Assembly: GCF_000143535.2 (NCBI RefSeq) | Contig: NC_037310.1 | Coordinates: 186,001 to 250,000 of the forward strand | Source: Botrytis cinerea B05.10 | Taxonomy: Eukaryota > Ascomycota > Leotiomycetes > Helotiales > Sclerotiniaceae | Reading direction: 5' to 3' | Length of the DNA stretch: 64,000 bases | In this document: one piece after another, positions 43,160-54,546 of the stretch | Numbering within the stretch: position 1 is the stretch's first letter | Layout of the letters: every line of letters begins with the position of its first letter | Translations under genes and position numbers: made by a program | The notes under the pieces: generated by a model | Seen by the model: the letters and a program-made list of their open reading frames with translations, nothing else | Databases searched by the model: none | What the model was told of the DNA's origin: nothing

Positions 43160-46021
43160 ATGCCATCCGCCCTGCCTGTGCCTTCTAAAGGTGCATTGCG
43201 AGCTCTTCGCAACATCGCCCTTGGAACATCCTGCACAGTCGCATTCAGCACTGGTATGTTAACAGAGGATCGTCGACGACGAATCCACGGCGCGAAATTA
43301 GTACACGATAACGCCAAGAAACTCAAGTCTGCGAGACAATATCACGAACCGAGTGCACATTTGGCAGAGACGTTTGAGGAGCAGGTCTTGAGATATAAGG
43401 ATGATGGATTTTGGCAGGCTGGCAGTACCGCCTTGGGCAATGTTACAAGTGCCGAAGAGATTGTCCCGTGTGAATCAACACTTGGAAAAACGACAGAACC
43501 GGCAAATCTGATACCACCTTCAATTCCGTTCAAGCCGCCCCGAATTGAAAAACTACGCCCCCCAACCGCAAAAGATCCGTTACAAAAACCTAAGGATATT
43601 GAAGAAGACCGCCAATTGCGTCTTGCAAACGACATACAGCAAATTATTGGAGATGGAAAGGACCCAAGTGCTGTTGGTTCTGCCGTGCGGCGGTTCTTAG
43701 AGGCATTTGAGGAAGGTTTGGATCTAGGATCTAGTGGCATGCAAAAATGTCTCGTGGAAGCAGCAATTGCGCTATCTACAGCTTGTCGGTCCCTCTCTAT
43801 GGTGGAAAATATGGAAAGAATTCTTGATATCGTTCTAAAATCGACTACTCTTTCCGAGACCGATTTCAAGCGATTCGAGCCACATGTCATTATTGAATCA
43901 CTGTTAAGAAGTCCAGATGATAAGGCTAGCCACGACACATACCCTTCTAAACTCCGGAAAGCCTCTACTTTGTGCCTTGCAGAATTCAAAGCGAAGCCTG
44001 GACCAATTTCGAATAAGCTTAGGCCTGTTATAGTGGAAGCTTGCAACTTGACCTGTCAGTTCAAGATGTATGATCTGACCAAGCAACTATTTTGGCGGAT
44101 TGAGGCTACACGTGGCAAAACATCTAATTCCGCGGTTGGGTCCTTCATAATTGCCGAAATACAGTCCAAACAGTACCGTAGTGCCATTTCTCAGTTCTTC
44201 AAGCATTTTGTCAAATCGTCACCAAGCCAAGAAGAGCTTTACCGTGTCACGGATGCCGTATTCGAGAGAGCGCTTGAACTGAACCATTTTTCCCATGCTG
44301 AGCAGATTCTGATAGAGGTGTCGAAATCGATCCAAAGCGATCAGTTCATAAGATCGAATAACTGGTTCCAAAAGCTGCTTGGCACGGAATGGCGTAGAAA
44401 ACGGAGTATTCGTAAAACTCAAGAGAGGTTTGAACGTCTCAAGACTGCGATACCGACTGTTTGTCGGCCAGAAGCTGCTTATGCTGTTGCTATACAGTTA
44501 TGTGTGGAAGCAGGTGATTTCAAAGCCGCCGGCAAATATCACGAATATTTGTTTCAAATCAGTGGCCCGTGTGAAGATGATATTCTCATCCGCGGCCAGA
44601 TTGCTCGTGGCAAAGCGATGTGTGAGAAGTGGGATGATGTTAAGGCCAATTTCGCCGAAATGGCAAAACTCAACCCCAACCCCAAAGTCTATGGCGATAT
44701 CTTCCCACCAATTCTTAAACTATTTGCCAAATCACATTCTGTGACCGAGACGGAGGATTTTCTTCGTTGCTGTCTTGAAGAGTATAGAGTACCTTTAACT
44801 TCTTACGCCTCGAACATTATGATTGGCGAGTACGCGAAAGCTAAAGAGCTTCGTTCCATCCTCCGTTGGATAGAGTATGCAACCTCTGTTTCCACGTGCT
44901 TTGACGCTGATTCATTCAATACTATTCTAAGCCAACTTTACAAGACGTGGGGTTTTAATTTCGAACAAGTATTCCAAGTACATCGTGTGATGTTAAAATC
45001 TTCAGTGGATTATACGAATGACTTTACTTTCGCGCAACTGCGCCAGCTTGCTCTTAAGGATTCGAAGGGGGAACAAGAAGTTGCTGCTAGGAAGCTAAGG
45101 GTCATTCCCAGGGGGACTAGATCTATACATGATGAGAATTACCCTCGTAGACAAATTAATGAGGAAATGGGAAAGGGCAACTTTCAGAAGGTCATTAACA
45201 TATATGACGTCGCCTCCAAACAAGGAGTCTTCATTCACAGTTCAGTCTTGGCAGCCACTGTAAAAGCATTACTGCACTTGAATGATGGCGATACACACAT
45301 GGCTATTGAGCTTCTCAAAGATGCGAAACGGAAAGGCTACTTATTGGATGATGCTCTTGTTACTCTCCTCACTCACCGACTACCAAACTTTATGGAGCGC
45401 GTCGGAAGCAGTCGTCTCATCATGTTCTTGACTTCTGCCAGAGAAGCAATCACCAAGGCGGAGGAGCATGGGCTTATCGTACCAGAACCTGTGTTCAATG
45501 AAGTCACCAATATCCTCGTCCAAAATGGATACTTTCGAGATGCAATAGCATTCTGGACAGAAGTCTCGCAGACTCATAGCGCAACAGTCCAACCAAATGT
45601 GATCAACCTAACTATCCTTCTCAAAGCTTACATTGGTATGAAAGAACCTAGAGGAATCGTCTGGATCACAAATATGTTATCTGTTCATCGAGTCGTACCG
45701 GACCCACGTATGAAAAGCATACTAAAGAACACGCGAACGTCATTGCGGAAAAGAAAGCTTGGCCCACGACTGAATACATTTCTTCAGGCTATCGAAGAAG
45801 CTCATACGATTTTTGCAATGATGCGTGGAGATGATCAGAAAGACAGGAAGGATGCGAGAAATAAAACTCTTGAAATCATGGAAAGGGCTATGGCTCTTGA
45901 TGCACAGAAATCACAGTCCCAAGAAGAGATTAATAACTGGGATGATTTCGAGGACGAGAATATGAATTTGGATGAGCAAGATGGGTATGAGCCGGAACCA
46001 GTAGCTGGAAGCTCGTTTTGA
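43160..46021 (+). CDS. Pentatricopeptide-repeat-like mitochondrial protein
   Basis: A single exon of 953 residues. The N-terminus (PSKGALRALRNIALGTSCTV, rich in Arg/Lys/Ala/Ser and poor in acids) looks like a mitochondrial presequence. The body is almost wholly helical, with tandem helix pairs characteristic of PPR/TPR solenoids, for example CVEAGDFKAAGKYHEYLF, YGDIFPPILKLFAKSHSVTE, ASNIMIGEYAKAKELRSILR, SVLAATVKALLHLNDGDTHM and VINLTILLKAYIGMKEPRGI. Such proteins bind organellar RNA and act in processing, stability or translation; that role is an inference. The start is the first in-frame ATG and the next residues match the expected presequence. The C-terminus is acidic. I cannot assign it to a named yeast protein. 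Confidence 0.75.
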   Translation: MPSALPVPSKGALRALRNIALGTSCTVAFSTGMLTEDRRRRIHGAKLVHDNAKKLKSARQYHEPSAHLAETFEEQVLRYKDDGFWQAGSTALGNVTSAEEIVPCESTLGKTTEPANLIPPSIPFKPPRIEKLRPPTAKDPLQKPKDIEEDRQLRLANDIQQIIGDGKDPSAVGSAVRRFLEAFEEGLDLGSSGMQKCLVEAAIALSTACRSLSMVENMERILDIVLKSTTLSETDFKRFEPHVIIESLLRSPDDKASHDTYPSKLRKASTLCLAEFKAKPGPISNKLRPVIVEACNLTCQFKMYDLTKQLFWRIEATRGKTSNSAVGSFIIAEIQSKQYRSAISQFFKHFVKSSPSQEELYRVTDAVFERALELNHFSHAEQILIEVSKSIQSDQFIRSNNWFQKLLGTEWRRKRSIRKTQERFERLKTAIPTVCRPEAAYAVAIQLCVEAGDFKAAGKYHEYLFQISGPCEDDILIRGQIARGKAMCEKWDDVKANFAEMAKLNPNPKVYGDIFPPILKLFAKSHSVTETEDFLRCCLEEYRVPLTSYASNIMIGEYAKAKELRSILRWIEYATSVSTCFDADSFNTILSQLYKTWGFNFEQVFQVHRVMLKSSVDYTNDFTFAQLRQLALKDSKGEQEVAARKLRVIPRGTRSIHDENYPRRQINEEMGKGNFQKVINIYDVASKQGVFIHSSVLAATVKALLHLNDGDTHMAIELLKDAKRKGYLLDDALVTLLTHRLPNFMERVGSSRLIMFLTSAREAITKAEEHGLIVPEPVFNEVTNILVQNGYFRDAIAFWTEVSQTHSATVQPNVINLTILLKAYIGMKEPRGIVWITNMLSVHRVVPDPRMKSILKNTRTSLRKRKLGPRLNTFLQAIEEAHTIFAMMRGDDQKDRKDARNKTLEIMERAMALDAQKSQSQEEINNWDDFEDENMNLDEQDGYEPEPVAGSSF

Positions 46022-46580
46022 GGATTTGGAGTGGGGTTTGTACATATATTTGTGTAGAATCTGTAGAGCATATCGAGTATGTAGATTTTGAATATCAGAA
46101 GCCTTTTGGCCCCTTTATCGAGCGTAACAGCTGGTGGACAGTTAGACTTCAAACCCTACGTGATACTAAATCTTAGCGCTTCGAGAATTCGTGATACTGT
46201 ATTATCCTACCATGATTATCTGTACCCTAGAAACTATGTACTCTTCATAATCATAATATTGAGGCAATTCACTCCAACTCACTCTAATCTAAACAACATT
46301 ATTCATATTTTCAACCTCAAACCAGCCCTTATTTCGTGGGGGGGGGGGGGGGGGGTTTTTTTCCAAAATGCCAGGCTGCGTCATCTTTTTTTCCCCCAAT
46401 CGTACGTACATACATAAGCGAGCGAGCTCTCCAACAATCAATCAATCATCCTAGAACCTTGCCCCGAGCTTGTCTTGAACATACATTAGTTATCGTATCG
46501 CCCGGATCGCGATTCTGAGCTTCAGATACAGATACCTACGACGAGAGATTTGTACATCGATGTTGGTTGGTGGTGGCAGG
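46022..46580. promoter_or_regulatory. NCA2 upstream region
   Basis: A 559-base spacer with an 18-G run (46338-46355) followed by 7 T. It holds the NCA2 promoter; no gene seen. Confidence 0.55.
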
Positions 46581-49009
46581 ATGTCGATTGTTGCTGAGTA
46601 AGTGGCTTGTTTTATTTATTGGGTTGGAGATTTGATTTGATTGTTTGTTTTATGGAATTGGAATTGGAATTTGAGTTTGGGTTTGAGTCTGGGGTTGAAT
46701 TTGAGTTTGTGTTTTTTTTGGAAGATGGTTTGTGGGGTTGTGTGAGGGGTTGTTTAGATATGGGATGGGATGGGATGGGATTATTCTAGTAGAGAGATGA
46801 TGGTTTTTTTGGTGTAACTTGGAGAGGTCGCGATTTGATTTTTTTTGTCTTTTTGGAGTTTTCGGTACTTGGGGATTCGCGTTCGTTCAGTAAATATGTA
46901 CATGTTGAGTTCATTTCGCACACACATTCCTAACCGTCTCTGCCCAACAGCCAAATACGAAAAGTCGACGCCCAGCTCGACCGCGTCCAGCTCGCTCCCT
47001 TCCCTTTCCCTGCAGATGAAAATCTGGTGTCTGCGCAACATGCTAAGGTTGCTTCTTCGTCGCGCATAGCGGAGTTGCAGGCGCTGGTTAAGGCGTTGAG
47101 TACGACGTCGAATTCTAGCCCGTTGCTTTCGGGGGCGAAGATTAGTCGATTGTTGGAACAGGCGGATTTGAAGGGTTCGGTGCAGGCGGAGGAGATTGAG
47201 GATGAAGATGAGGATGAGGATGAAGATGACGACGAAGATGAGGAGAGGGGATATAGGAATGGCAGAGCGGGGGTAAATGCTTATTTGAAGAACTATGAGA
47301 TGGAATTGGAGTGGTTGTTGGTTAGTAAGGCGACGGTGCAGACTTATGGGTTGATATTGAATACGCTGCTGGAACAAACGATTCCGCTCAGTGATGATAT
47401 TTGGTATTGGGATGAAGTGCTCGGGTCATATACATATTCGGGACTGTACACGATACAGACTTCGCCGCAGAGGCTGTGGGATTGGGGGAAGGATATTTAT
47501 AGCGATTCGAGGGAGCGATTGGTGCATTTGAAGGAAGCGCCTGGAAGTGCGGTTAGAAAGGGTGGGAGAGATGTGAGGGCGGGAGTTGCGGGGCAGTGGA
47601 GTATGTTTTATGGGTTGGTGAGGGAGAGTATTAGGGAGAGGAGTGTGGTGGAGGTGCAAAAGAGAGTTATGAGTCCGGTTGCGTTGGGGAGGTCGAAGGC
47701 TAAGATGAATCAGGCAAGGTTGAAGAGGATTAGGGAGATGGGAGCAAGTGGATTGGGAGTTTTGATGGATGAAGCACTGAGTTTTGATATCGATGAAGAG
47801 GGTGCGGGTTTGAAAGCCGAGGAGTCAGAGAATTCCGAGTGGAAAGATGTGGTGGAGAGGAGTGTGGCATTGATGGATAATGTGCTTCGCAATGTTACAG
47901 CTCTTGAGCAAGGAGTTTCGGATTTCGAGGATACCGTGTTTGCCAGTGTGGAGGATGATCCAGAGATTTCGAGCGCGGATTCTTCACAAGCAACAAGGAC
48001 GAGTAAGGTGTCGAGAAGATTGCAGCATATCCTCTCTACACACGTTCCGAAACACATTACGAATTCACAAAAACTTGTCTCGGAATATGGACGACCTTCA
48101 AGACTCGTTAGATACTGGTTACCGGCTAGCATGTTGTTACTTTCGTCTTCAACTATTCTGCGAATCTTGGTAAATAGAAAAGCAGAGGTTCTCACCTGGA
48201 TCAGAGAACTTGGATCTACCATTCAAGATTTCTGGATGAATTGGGTTGTTGATCCTACTTTGAAGGTCATCGGGACCATTCGCCATGACAAGGATAGCGA
48301 AGTGGCAATTATGAGTAAAGAGAGTCTAAAGGGCGATATGGAAAGTCTTGAAAGAATGGTAGTAGATTTCGCTCGCGACAACCCAGAAGCCGCAAATTAT
48401 GGAGCTGGCGCTTTGAATGATTCACAAATCACCGAGATCAAAGCCAAAGTCAAGGCAGGTGATCTCACACCCGTTCTTCGCGCCTATGAAAAGGATATGC
48501 AACGACCATTTGTAGGAACCGTCAGAGGAGACTTGATCAGAACAGTTTTGATCCAGGTACAAAAGACTAAAGTCGATGTCGAGGTTGCGCTAAGTGGTAT
48601 CGATGCGCTGCTCAAGAGTCAAGAGCTTGTTTTTGGCTTTTTGGGTCTGACTCCTGGTGTTCTGGTCTGTTTCGCTACTTTCCGATATTTTGGAACATTG
48701 CTCGGCTCGCGCAAGGGACTTCGACGAGGTGAAAGGGCGGGGCGAACTGCGAGGGTCTTGAGGAATATCGATCGAATTCTTACGATTGCCACGCCTACGC
48801 AGAATAACTTGCTCTCGTACAAAGATCATGGATTATTGTTGTGTGAAGTTCATGTTTTGAGGGAGAGAGCTCATAGTTTGTTTCCTGGGGATGTGGAGAG
48901 AGAGTTCTTGGAGGATGTGGGGGATCTTTGTAATATCAATAGTGGTATTCAGGTGCAACTTAAGGTTTTGGAGAGGATTAGGTGGAGTTATGGGAGGTGG
49001 TTGAGGTAG
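46581..49009 (+). CDS. NCA2: Nuclear control of ATPase protein 2 (Nca2)
   Basis: Nca2 is a mitochondrial membrane protein that, in yeast, influences expression of the ATP6-ATP8 mRNA. Exons 46581-46597 (MSIVAD) and 46951-49009, across a 353-base intron (GTAAGT...CAACAG), encode 691 residues. The second exon starts DQIRKVDAQLDRVQLAPF, so the true start lies well upstream of the methionine at 47027. An acidic Glu/Asp run sits near residue 95. Family hallmarks: MELEWLLVSKATVQTYGLIL, SPQRLWDWGKDIY, then hydrophobic segments YWLPASMLLLSSSTILRILV and LVFGFLGLTPGVLVCFATFR, and the KDHGLLLCEVHVLRE/EFLEDVGDL C-terminal region. The large first intron contains GGAATT-type near-repeats. Confidence 0.92.
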
Positions 49010-50466
49010 TTTTGGGGAGGGGGGCAGATAGGTGGATTCTGGGTGGAGTGTACAGTATTGAACGGAGGATGGAGAAAGGAGAACGCAATATTTGCATAGC
49101 GAGTGATATTGATATTGAAATGGATATTTGTATGGTATGATATGATATGATATGATTAGATGATGGGGTGGAATGGCATGGCACGGATAAAGAAATTATG
49201 ATCTAGTCGCAAGACTAAGAATACTCTAAATTAGAAGTTATCTGGATTTGATCGTACGTGTATGTGAGCAATACTGGTGTATGGATACATATGTGAATAC
49301 TTGTAAATGTTATTCATAGAGACGAGTGGCAAGATTACCAGTAGTGAATCCTGACTTGTTCCCTTCAATAGACATCAGAAGGAACTTGCAACAAGTATAC
49401 TGCAGATATACTTTTCCCAGCAGAAGGTGTAGTATTGGATATATATACTTGACCGCTTGGGGAGCCGACTAGTAGAAGTTTGAACCTTTGAAGTCTCCTT
49501 GGCCAAGATATATCTAGCTCTGCATGTTTAAGGTTTGGAGTGACTTGTATTGGATTCTTATAAGCTGTGTGAGTAGGCATGTATATTCACTCGTATCTAC
49601 CTAGCAATCGGTGAGAGATCCAAGGGTTTAGGATAGTTTGTCTAATAAGGGTGTCGGGTTTGAAAGGTATCTAAGAATGGCATATTATTCCTTTGGCTCT
49701 CTCTGTACACCGTACGTACTTGACAGATGAGAGACATCGGTTGACAAACGCCACCGTAGACGCGCGCCGCATACTCGTTTAACAGCGGACAACGGACAAC
49801 GGACGTTCTAGGTAGGTAGGGTAGGTAGGTACTGATGAATCCTAAAGTGATACATACATACATACATACACACTTCCCTTTCCAGATCTTGACAATCGGA
49901 ACTTTCATATCCCGTCTTCGATCAACGTTCCCATTCACTCCCAAGATTTGTCAGGAAGGAACCGTAGGGATTACGCTCTACTTTACTTTACTTTACTTTA
50001 CTTTACTTTACTTTACTTTACTTTACTTTACATTACATCAATCGCAGGTGTTCTTTTGTTTTGCCATTAACCACGACACTCACTGGCAGAAGGGAAAGTC
50101 GAGTTGCCCGTCCAAGCAAGTGAATCTTTTGAAACCCCCGTCCAAACCGCACTTTACTTTACATATACGAGTCACCAGAACCTCCTCCCTTCCACACGAT
50201 AAATAAAGTAAACTCTTTCGACCCACAGCACCCTGTACCCCACACATTTCTTCCAGCGATCTCATTTCGTTACGGTAGACGATTCGAATTCGGTGCCAGG
50301 TGTAGACCAGACCAAGAGGCCCAGCAAAAGGAACTAAGGACACGGACGAAGTGCACGAAAGTGATCAGATCTTGTGGATTTGACAACGCCGCATTTACAA
50401 GGCTATCCAAATATTTAAAAGACTGTACTTGAGCTCCCTACCTCCTCGAGTGCGATTTCAGACAAG
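49010..50466. other. Spacer between NCA2 and SEC4
   Basis: A 1.46 kb noncoding stretch with ATGAT repeats (about 49136-49155), a TACA tract (about 49850-49870) and a CTTTA repeat. The right part contains the SEC4 promoter and leader. No gene or RNA recognised. Confidence 0.6.
49981..50030. repeat. 5-bp tandem repeat (CTTTA)x10
   Basis: Ten perfect head-to-tail copies of CTTTA, about 440 bases upstream of the SEC4 ATG. Confidence 0.95.
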
Positions 50467-51455
50467 ATGGCCGGAACGAGGAATTACGACTTTTTGGTAT
50501 GTTGGCTTGACGCTTGCTTGGTGGGATCGTTGGTGAGGTTGTTTACGAGCCCGGGTTCTCATCAATCGATCTATCGATCTCTCTATCAATCATGGCCTTC
50601 TCCTTCCCCCTATTCAATCCCCAACGCATATGCAAATACCAGCACCAAGACAAATGCTTACATGCTCTCTGTGCAAATAGATTAAACTCCTTTTGATAGG
50701 CGATTCCGGCGTGGGAAAATCATGCTGTCTCTTGCGTTTCAGCGAGGATAGTTTCACACCTTCGTTCATCACCACGATTGGAATTGATTTCAAGATTCGT
50801 ACAATTGAGTTGGATGGAAAGAGAGTGAAGTTGCAGATTTGGGATACGGCGGGTCAGGAGAGATTTAGGACGATTACCACGGCGTATTATAGGGGGGCCA
50901 TGGGCATCTTGCTTGTTTATGATGTTACAGATGAGAGATCCTTTACAAGTACGTTGTTCCTTTCTATTTGTGGATTGGAGATGGGTTGGGGAGCGGAGGG
51001 GGTGTCATGTTGTGATTTGGACTGGGGAGATCGAAGGAGATGGATGGATGGAGGCTGTTATTCTACAGCAAAGGGGGGATAAAACAAGACAATGTTCAAA
51101 TGCAAATCGTCATAGGAATCTTACTAACATCTTCCTTCTAGATATCCGCACCTGGTTCAGCAACGTCGAACAACATGCCACCGAAGGTGTAAACAAGATC
51201 CTCATAGGCAATAAGTGCGATTGGGAAGACAAACGAGTTGTATCCACCGAACGCGGTCAACAATTAGCAGATGAACTCGGCATTCCTTTCCTCGAGGTAT
51301 CCGCCAAGAGCAACATTAATGTAGAAAAGGCATTCTATAGTTTGGCGGCAGATATCAAGAAGAGAATCGTGGATACGAGTAAGATAGATCAGGCGGCGCA
51401 ACAAGGCGTTGATGTGGGCGGTCAGAGTAGCGGGGGTGGAAGTAAGTGTTGCTAG
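50467..51455 (+). CDS. SEC4: Sec4/Rab8-type secretory GTPase
   Basis: A Rab GTPase that carries secretory vesicles to the plasma membrane through the exocyst, important at hyphal tips. Exons 50467-50496, 50681-50948 and 51142-51455 (introns 184 and 193 bases) encode 203 residues. Exon 1 is [10 protein letters not shown], and exon 2 begins [23 protein letters not shown] motifs: P-loop GDSGVGKS, switch-[40 protein letters not shown] (NKxD) and EVSAKSN (SAK). The switch and interswitch regions match the Sec4/Rab8 group rather than Ypt1. The C-terminus GGGSKCC carries two cysteines for geranylgeranylation. All nucleotide-binding residues are intact. Confidence 0.94.
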
Positions 51456-52850
51456 AGGAAGAGGCATGTTGTGTTGTTTGAGGGGAAAGGGGCTCGATGA
51501 TATAATATGATATGATATGATTGCGGAAGAAGCAAAGGGGGAGAAGGAGAGATTATTTTATGATTTGATTCTATAGAGGGGAGAAGAAGAGAGGTCTGAA
51601 GAAGTAGGACTGGGGAGGAAGAACAGTGGTTAAGCACAGTGCAAGAGGCAATACAATGGTGTTCGCGGGTTGGTAGTGCATAACCATTGCTTTGTTTACT
51701 TTTACCTTTTTTTTTTATCAAGAGAGAAGCCGGAGTTGGGTGATTATGCGTATTTATATGGTATTAAATTGATAGGCGTGTTCTTTTTTTATATATTGAT
51801 GATTGTGTTGATGATGATGATGTTTATGATGGTGAGATGGTGATGATGGTGATAATGATGGTGATAATGATGAGTTTGAATCATGGGTTTGGTGATTGGT
51901 GACGTGTATGTGTATGTGTGCATGTGCGTGTCAGGAGGAGGAGGAGGATGTTGATGTTGGTGATGATGATCATGATAGTGGTGTTGGTGATGTGTATGTG
52001 TGGGGGATATCATAGTAAGATTTATATACAAGTTTATATATGTATGTATATATATATTCAGGAAAGGAGAGGAAAGGAGAGGAAAGGAGAGGAAAGGAGA
52101 GGAAAGGAGAGGAGAGGAGAGGAAAGGAGAGGAAAGGAGAGGAAAGGAGAGGAAAGGAGACGAGAAGGAGACGAGAAGGAGAGGAGATGAGGAGATGAGG
52201 GTTGGAAGATGTAGGTAGGTAGGTAGGTAGGCTCCTTTAAGTTGTATATATATTGTATATTATAAGTGAGAGAGTGAGAGAGTAAAAGATTGAAATAGAA
52301 ATCTATCATTTATCATATATCATCTTTATTATATACTATATTCACACACACACACATATATATATATATACACACATACTACATCTCTTTTTCCTATTTA
52401 AACAATAACTCCAAGATATATACACAGATACATAAATCTACATTTACATTCTAGCAAGACAAGGAGTAGAATATATTGATATGTATGACACGAGATAATT
52501 GGGATTTATACTTCTTTCTGTACTGGGATTTATTTATTCTCATCTTGGTATCTATCTTGTAGTATGGGATTGGTTGGTTTGGTTTGCCTTGTATCTATAC
52601 TCTCTCTCTCTCTCTCAGACTTTTAAATCATCTTGGCTTTAATATTGGGTATTTATTTGTTCAAGTGAGGGATGAGAGTGTGGTGAGAAGTGATGTGATG
52701 TCAAAAAGTGACTTCATTCTTTCGATTTCTCATTAAGTGACCACGCATCATAACTAACATTACTTCCGTAGAACTCGTTCGACGAGTTTCTTCTTTCTCG
52801 CATCTTCACTCTATTCCCAAGACATCCCCCCTCTCTCTCTCCGTCCCCCA
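51456..52850. other. Microsatellite-rich convergent spacer
   Basis: A 1.4 kb noncoding stretch between convergent genes. It contains GATGAT/GGTGAT degenerate repeats (about 51800-51980), a 10-bp minisatellite (52061-52160), TAGG repeats (about 52211-52231), CA/TA tracts (about 52343-52373) and CT tracts. Apparent open frames here are products of the repeats. Confidence 0.65.
52061..52160. repeat. 10-bp minisatellite (GGAAAGGAGA)x10
   Basis: Ten head-to-tail units of GGAAAGGAGA, one unit reading GGAGAGGAGA, followed by degenerate AGGAGACGAGA copies. One strand is purine-only over the whole tract. Confidence 0.95.
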
Positions 52851-54250
52851 CTACCACATAATCTCGACATTAGCGATTGGAGGCGGTTCATCTCCCTCCT
52901 TATACTCCTTCTGCAACGGACAAGGTCTCTTGTGCCATTCTCTCACAAATCTTCTTGCTTCTGCTCGATCCATAAATGAGATTATATATCTTCCACTCGT
53001 ATTATAAGCTTTCTTCCTTCCGATAATATTCTCTCCTCGATAACCTATTTCTACCTTTTCGCTTCCAGTTGCGGAATCAATCTTTTCGCCAACACGGACG
53101 ATGGCCCCAGATTGAGCGAAGCGCCAGTGTAGGTTGCGACGTTTACCGTCTGCTTCGAGAATTTCTCGGAGACCCCAGGAACTTAGTCCAATGCTAGGAA
53201 TGTTGAGAGTGAAGAGGACAGTGTCGATGGCGTGGGATTGGGAACGGGATTGTGTGAGGGTGGCAGGAGCTCCGGTTGCTAAGAGAGTGGTCATGGCTGG
53301 TCTATAGGGTTTTTGAAGAATGCGTAGGGAAAGACGAGTATACGGAGGAACGAGGGTGAAGTTTTTGAGGAGATTTTGAAGTTCGGTTGGGGAGTGAGGG
53401 AGAGTTGAAGGGGGTCGATCGGGGCTTCGAGAGGAGCGGTTGGAGGTTTGAAATGGGAGAGGAATGCTGTTAGGGCTGTGGGTTCGGGAGAGAGTGTGTA
53501 GTTCAATAGTTCGGTGGAAGTAGGCCAGAGCGGCAGCGCGCGAACTGAAGAGAATGAAGTAATGACCTAAGGACTCGAGAGTTTGGGGGTCGCGCCCAGG
53601 AATAACTGAAGGTTAAGTTAGCTATATGCAAATATAAGTGTGCTAACATGTAGAAATATAAGAGAAAGATGAAACGGGGAATACACACTCTTAATGATCC
53701 CACTCGTCCAACCCTCAATATGTTCACCCTTCGGACTCAATCTAAAAAAGTCACTCTCCTCCAATGTCTTGCTCGCACAATTCAAAATCAACACACTAGC
53801 CTCTCGTCTCTGAACCGCATCCTCCTCTTCACTTCCTCTCTCTTTTCCCACAATATTCCAATCCTTCCTCTCTTTCTCCGCAGCTCGTCTCCGCACCTCC
53901 GCTTCGTCAAATGTCTCGATATTAGATGTCCAGTCAAATGTAGGCAGTTTTGGAAACCTCGGAGGAGGAGGAGGTTTGAAGCGTTTTGAGGGTGGTGAAG
54001 ACGAAGGAGGCTTCTGTTGTTCTTCTGGGAAGAGCTCTTCGAAAAGAGAAGTAGGTGGCTTAATAGGTGGAATAAGGTCGAGACGTCGTGTTCCAAAGAG
54101 AGATTCACCTTTTGGTTTTGGAGGTTCTCCGTCGCGGTTGCGAATGCGTGTTTTTTGGTATACGTGGCGCCGTTGAAAGAGACATTGTAGTTGTCGCGCA
54201 TTCCATGATGGGAGGAGGAATGAGGGGGGGAGAAGGCGGGAGGAGTGCAT
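52851..54250 (-). CDS. Uncharacterised protein, probably mitochondrial
   Basis: Not recognised as a named protein. Exons 53689-54250 and 52851-53605, across an 83-base intron, encode 438 residues. In the second exon the real frame runs IPGRDPQTLESLGHYFILFS and through LLKNFTLVPPYTRLSLRILQ to MTTLLATGAPATLTQ, so the frames starting with ATG at 53506 and 53294 are respectively a shadow and an internal methionine. The N-terminus MHSSRLLPPSFLLPSWNARQ has mitochondrial-presequence character. A Pro/Lys-rich linker follows. Two regions have a beta-alpha-beta pattern reminiscent of RNA-recognition folds: SVLILNCASKTLEESDFFRL to SRAAALAYFHRT, and TVLFTLNIPSIGLSSWGLRE to GRYIISFMDRAEARRFV. That fold and an RNA role are inference. 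It is divergent from AFG2, with 296 bases between starts. Confidence 0.8.
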
Positions 54251-54546
54251 TGGTCATGAGACGGATGGTTGAAGAGGGGGCCAAGGCTGGAGGGGATGGG
54301 GAAAATTAATTGGATTGGGGAACTTTGATCGGCAGAATAAAAGCGGTAAAGGAGAATTTAAGGAAATACCCATGTTCCTTGGCAAGGCTGACCATAATTT
54401 TTATTTTACTTTCTACCCCTCCATTGACCCAGACTTTTATATTTTTCCTTTTCCTTTTCCTTTTCTTCTTTTCTTTCTCTTCACATACGTAAGATCAGTA
54501 CTTTGACTGTTCAAGATATTCTGGGACCTTCATACAAGAGGTCAAG
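54251..54546. promoter_or_regulatory. Divergent promoter, 52.9-54.3 kb gene / AFG2
   Basis: A 296-base region between divergent start codons, with a CT-rich stretch (TTTTCC repeats, about 54445-54480) upstream of AFG2. No further feature seen. Confidence 0.5.

Noticed and set aside
47027..47029. Methionine at 47027 as the NCA2 start
   Set aside because: The frame continues upstream to an acceptor at 46950 and joins a first exon MSIVAD in phase, matching the family start.
49981..50030. CRISPR-like array
   Set aside because: It is a plain 5-bp microsatellite without spacers, in a eukaryote.
51789..52309. His-rich, Glu/Arg-rich or Ser/Leu-rich small proteins
   Set aside because: Their sequence is simply the translation of the microsatellites.
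53291..53506. ATG-started frame in the 52.9-54.3 kb gene
   Set aside because: It is a shadow; the frame that continues both upstream exon and downstream end lies in another register.
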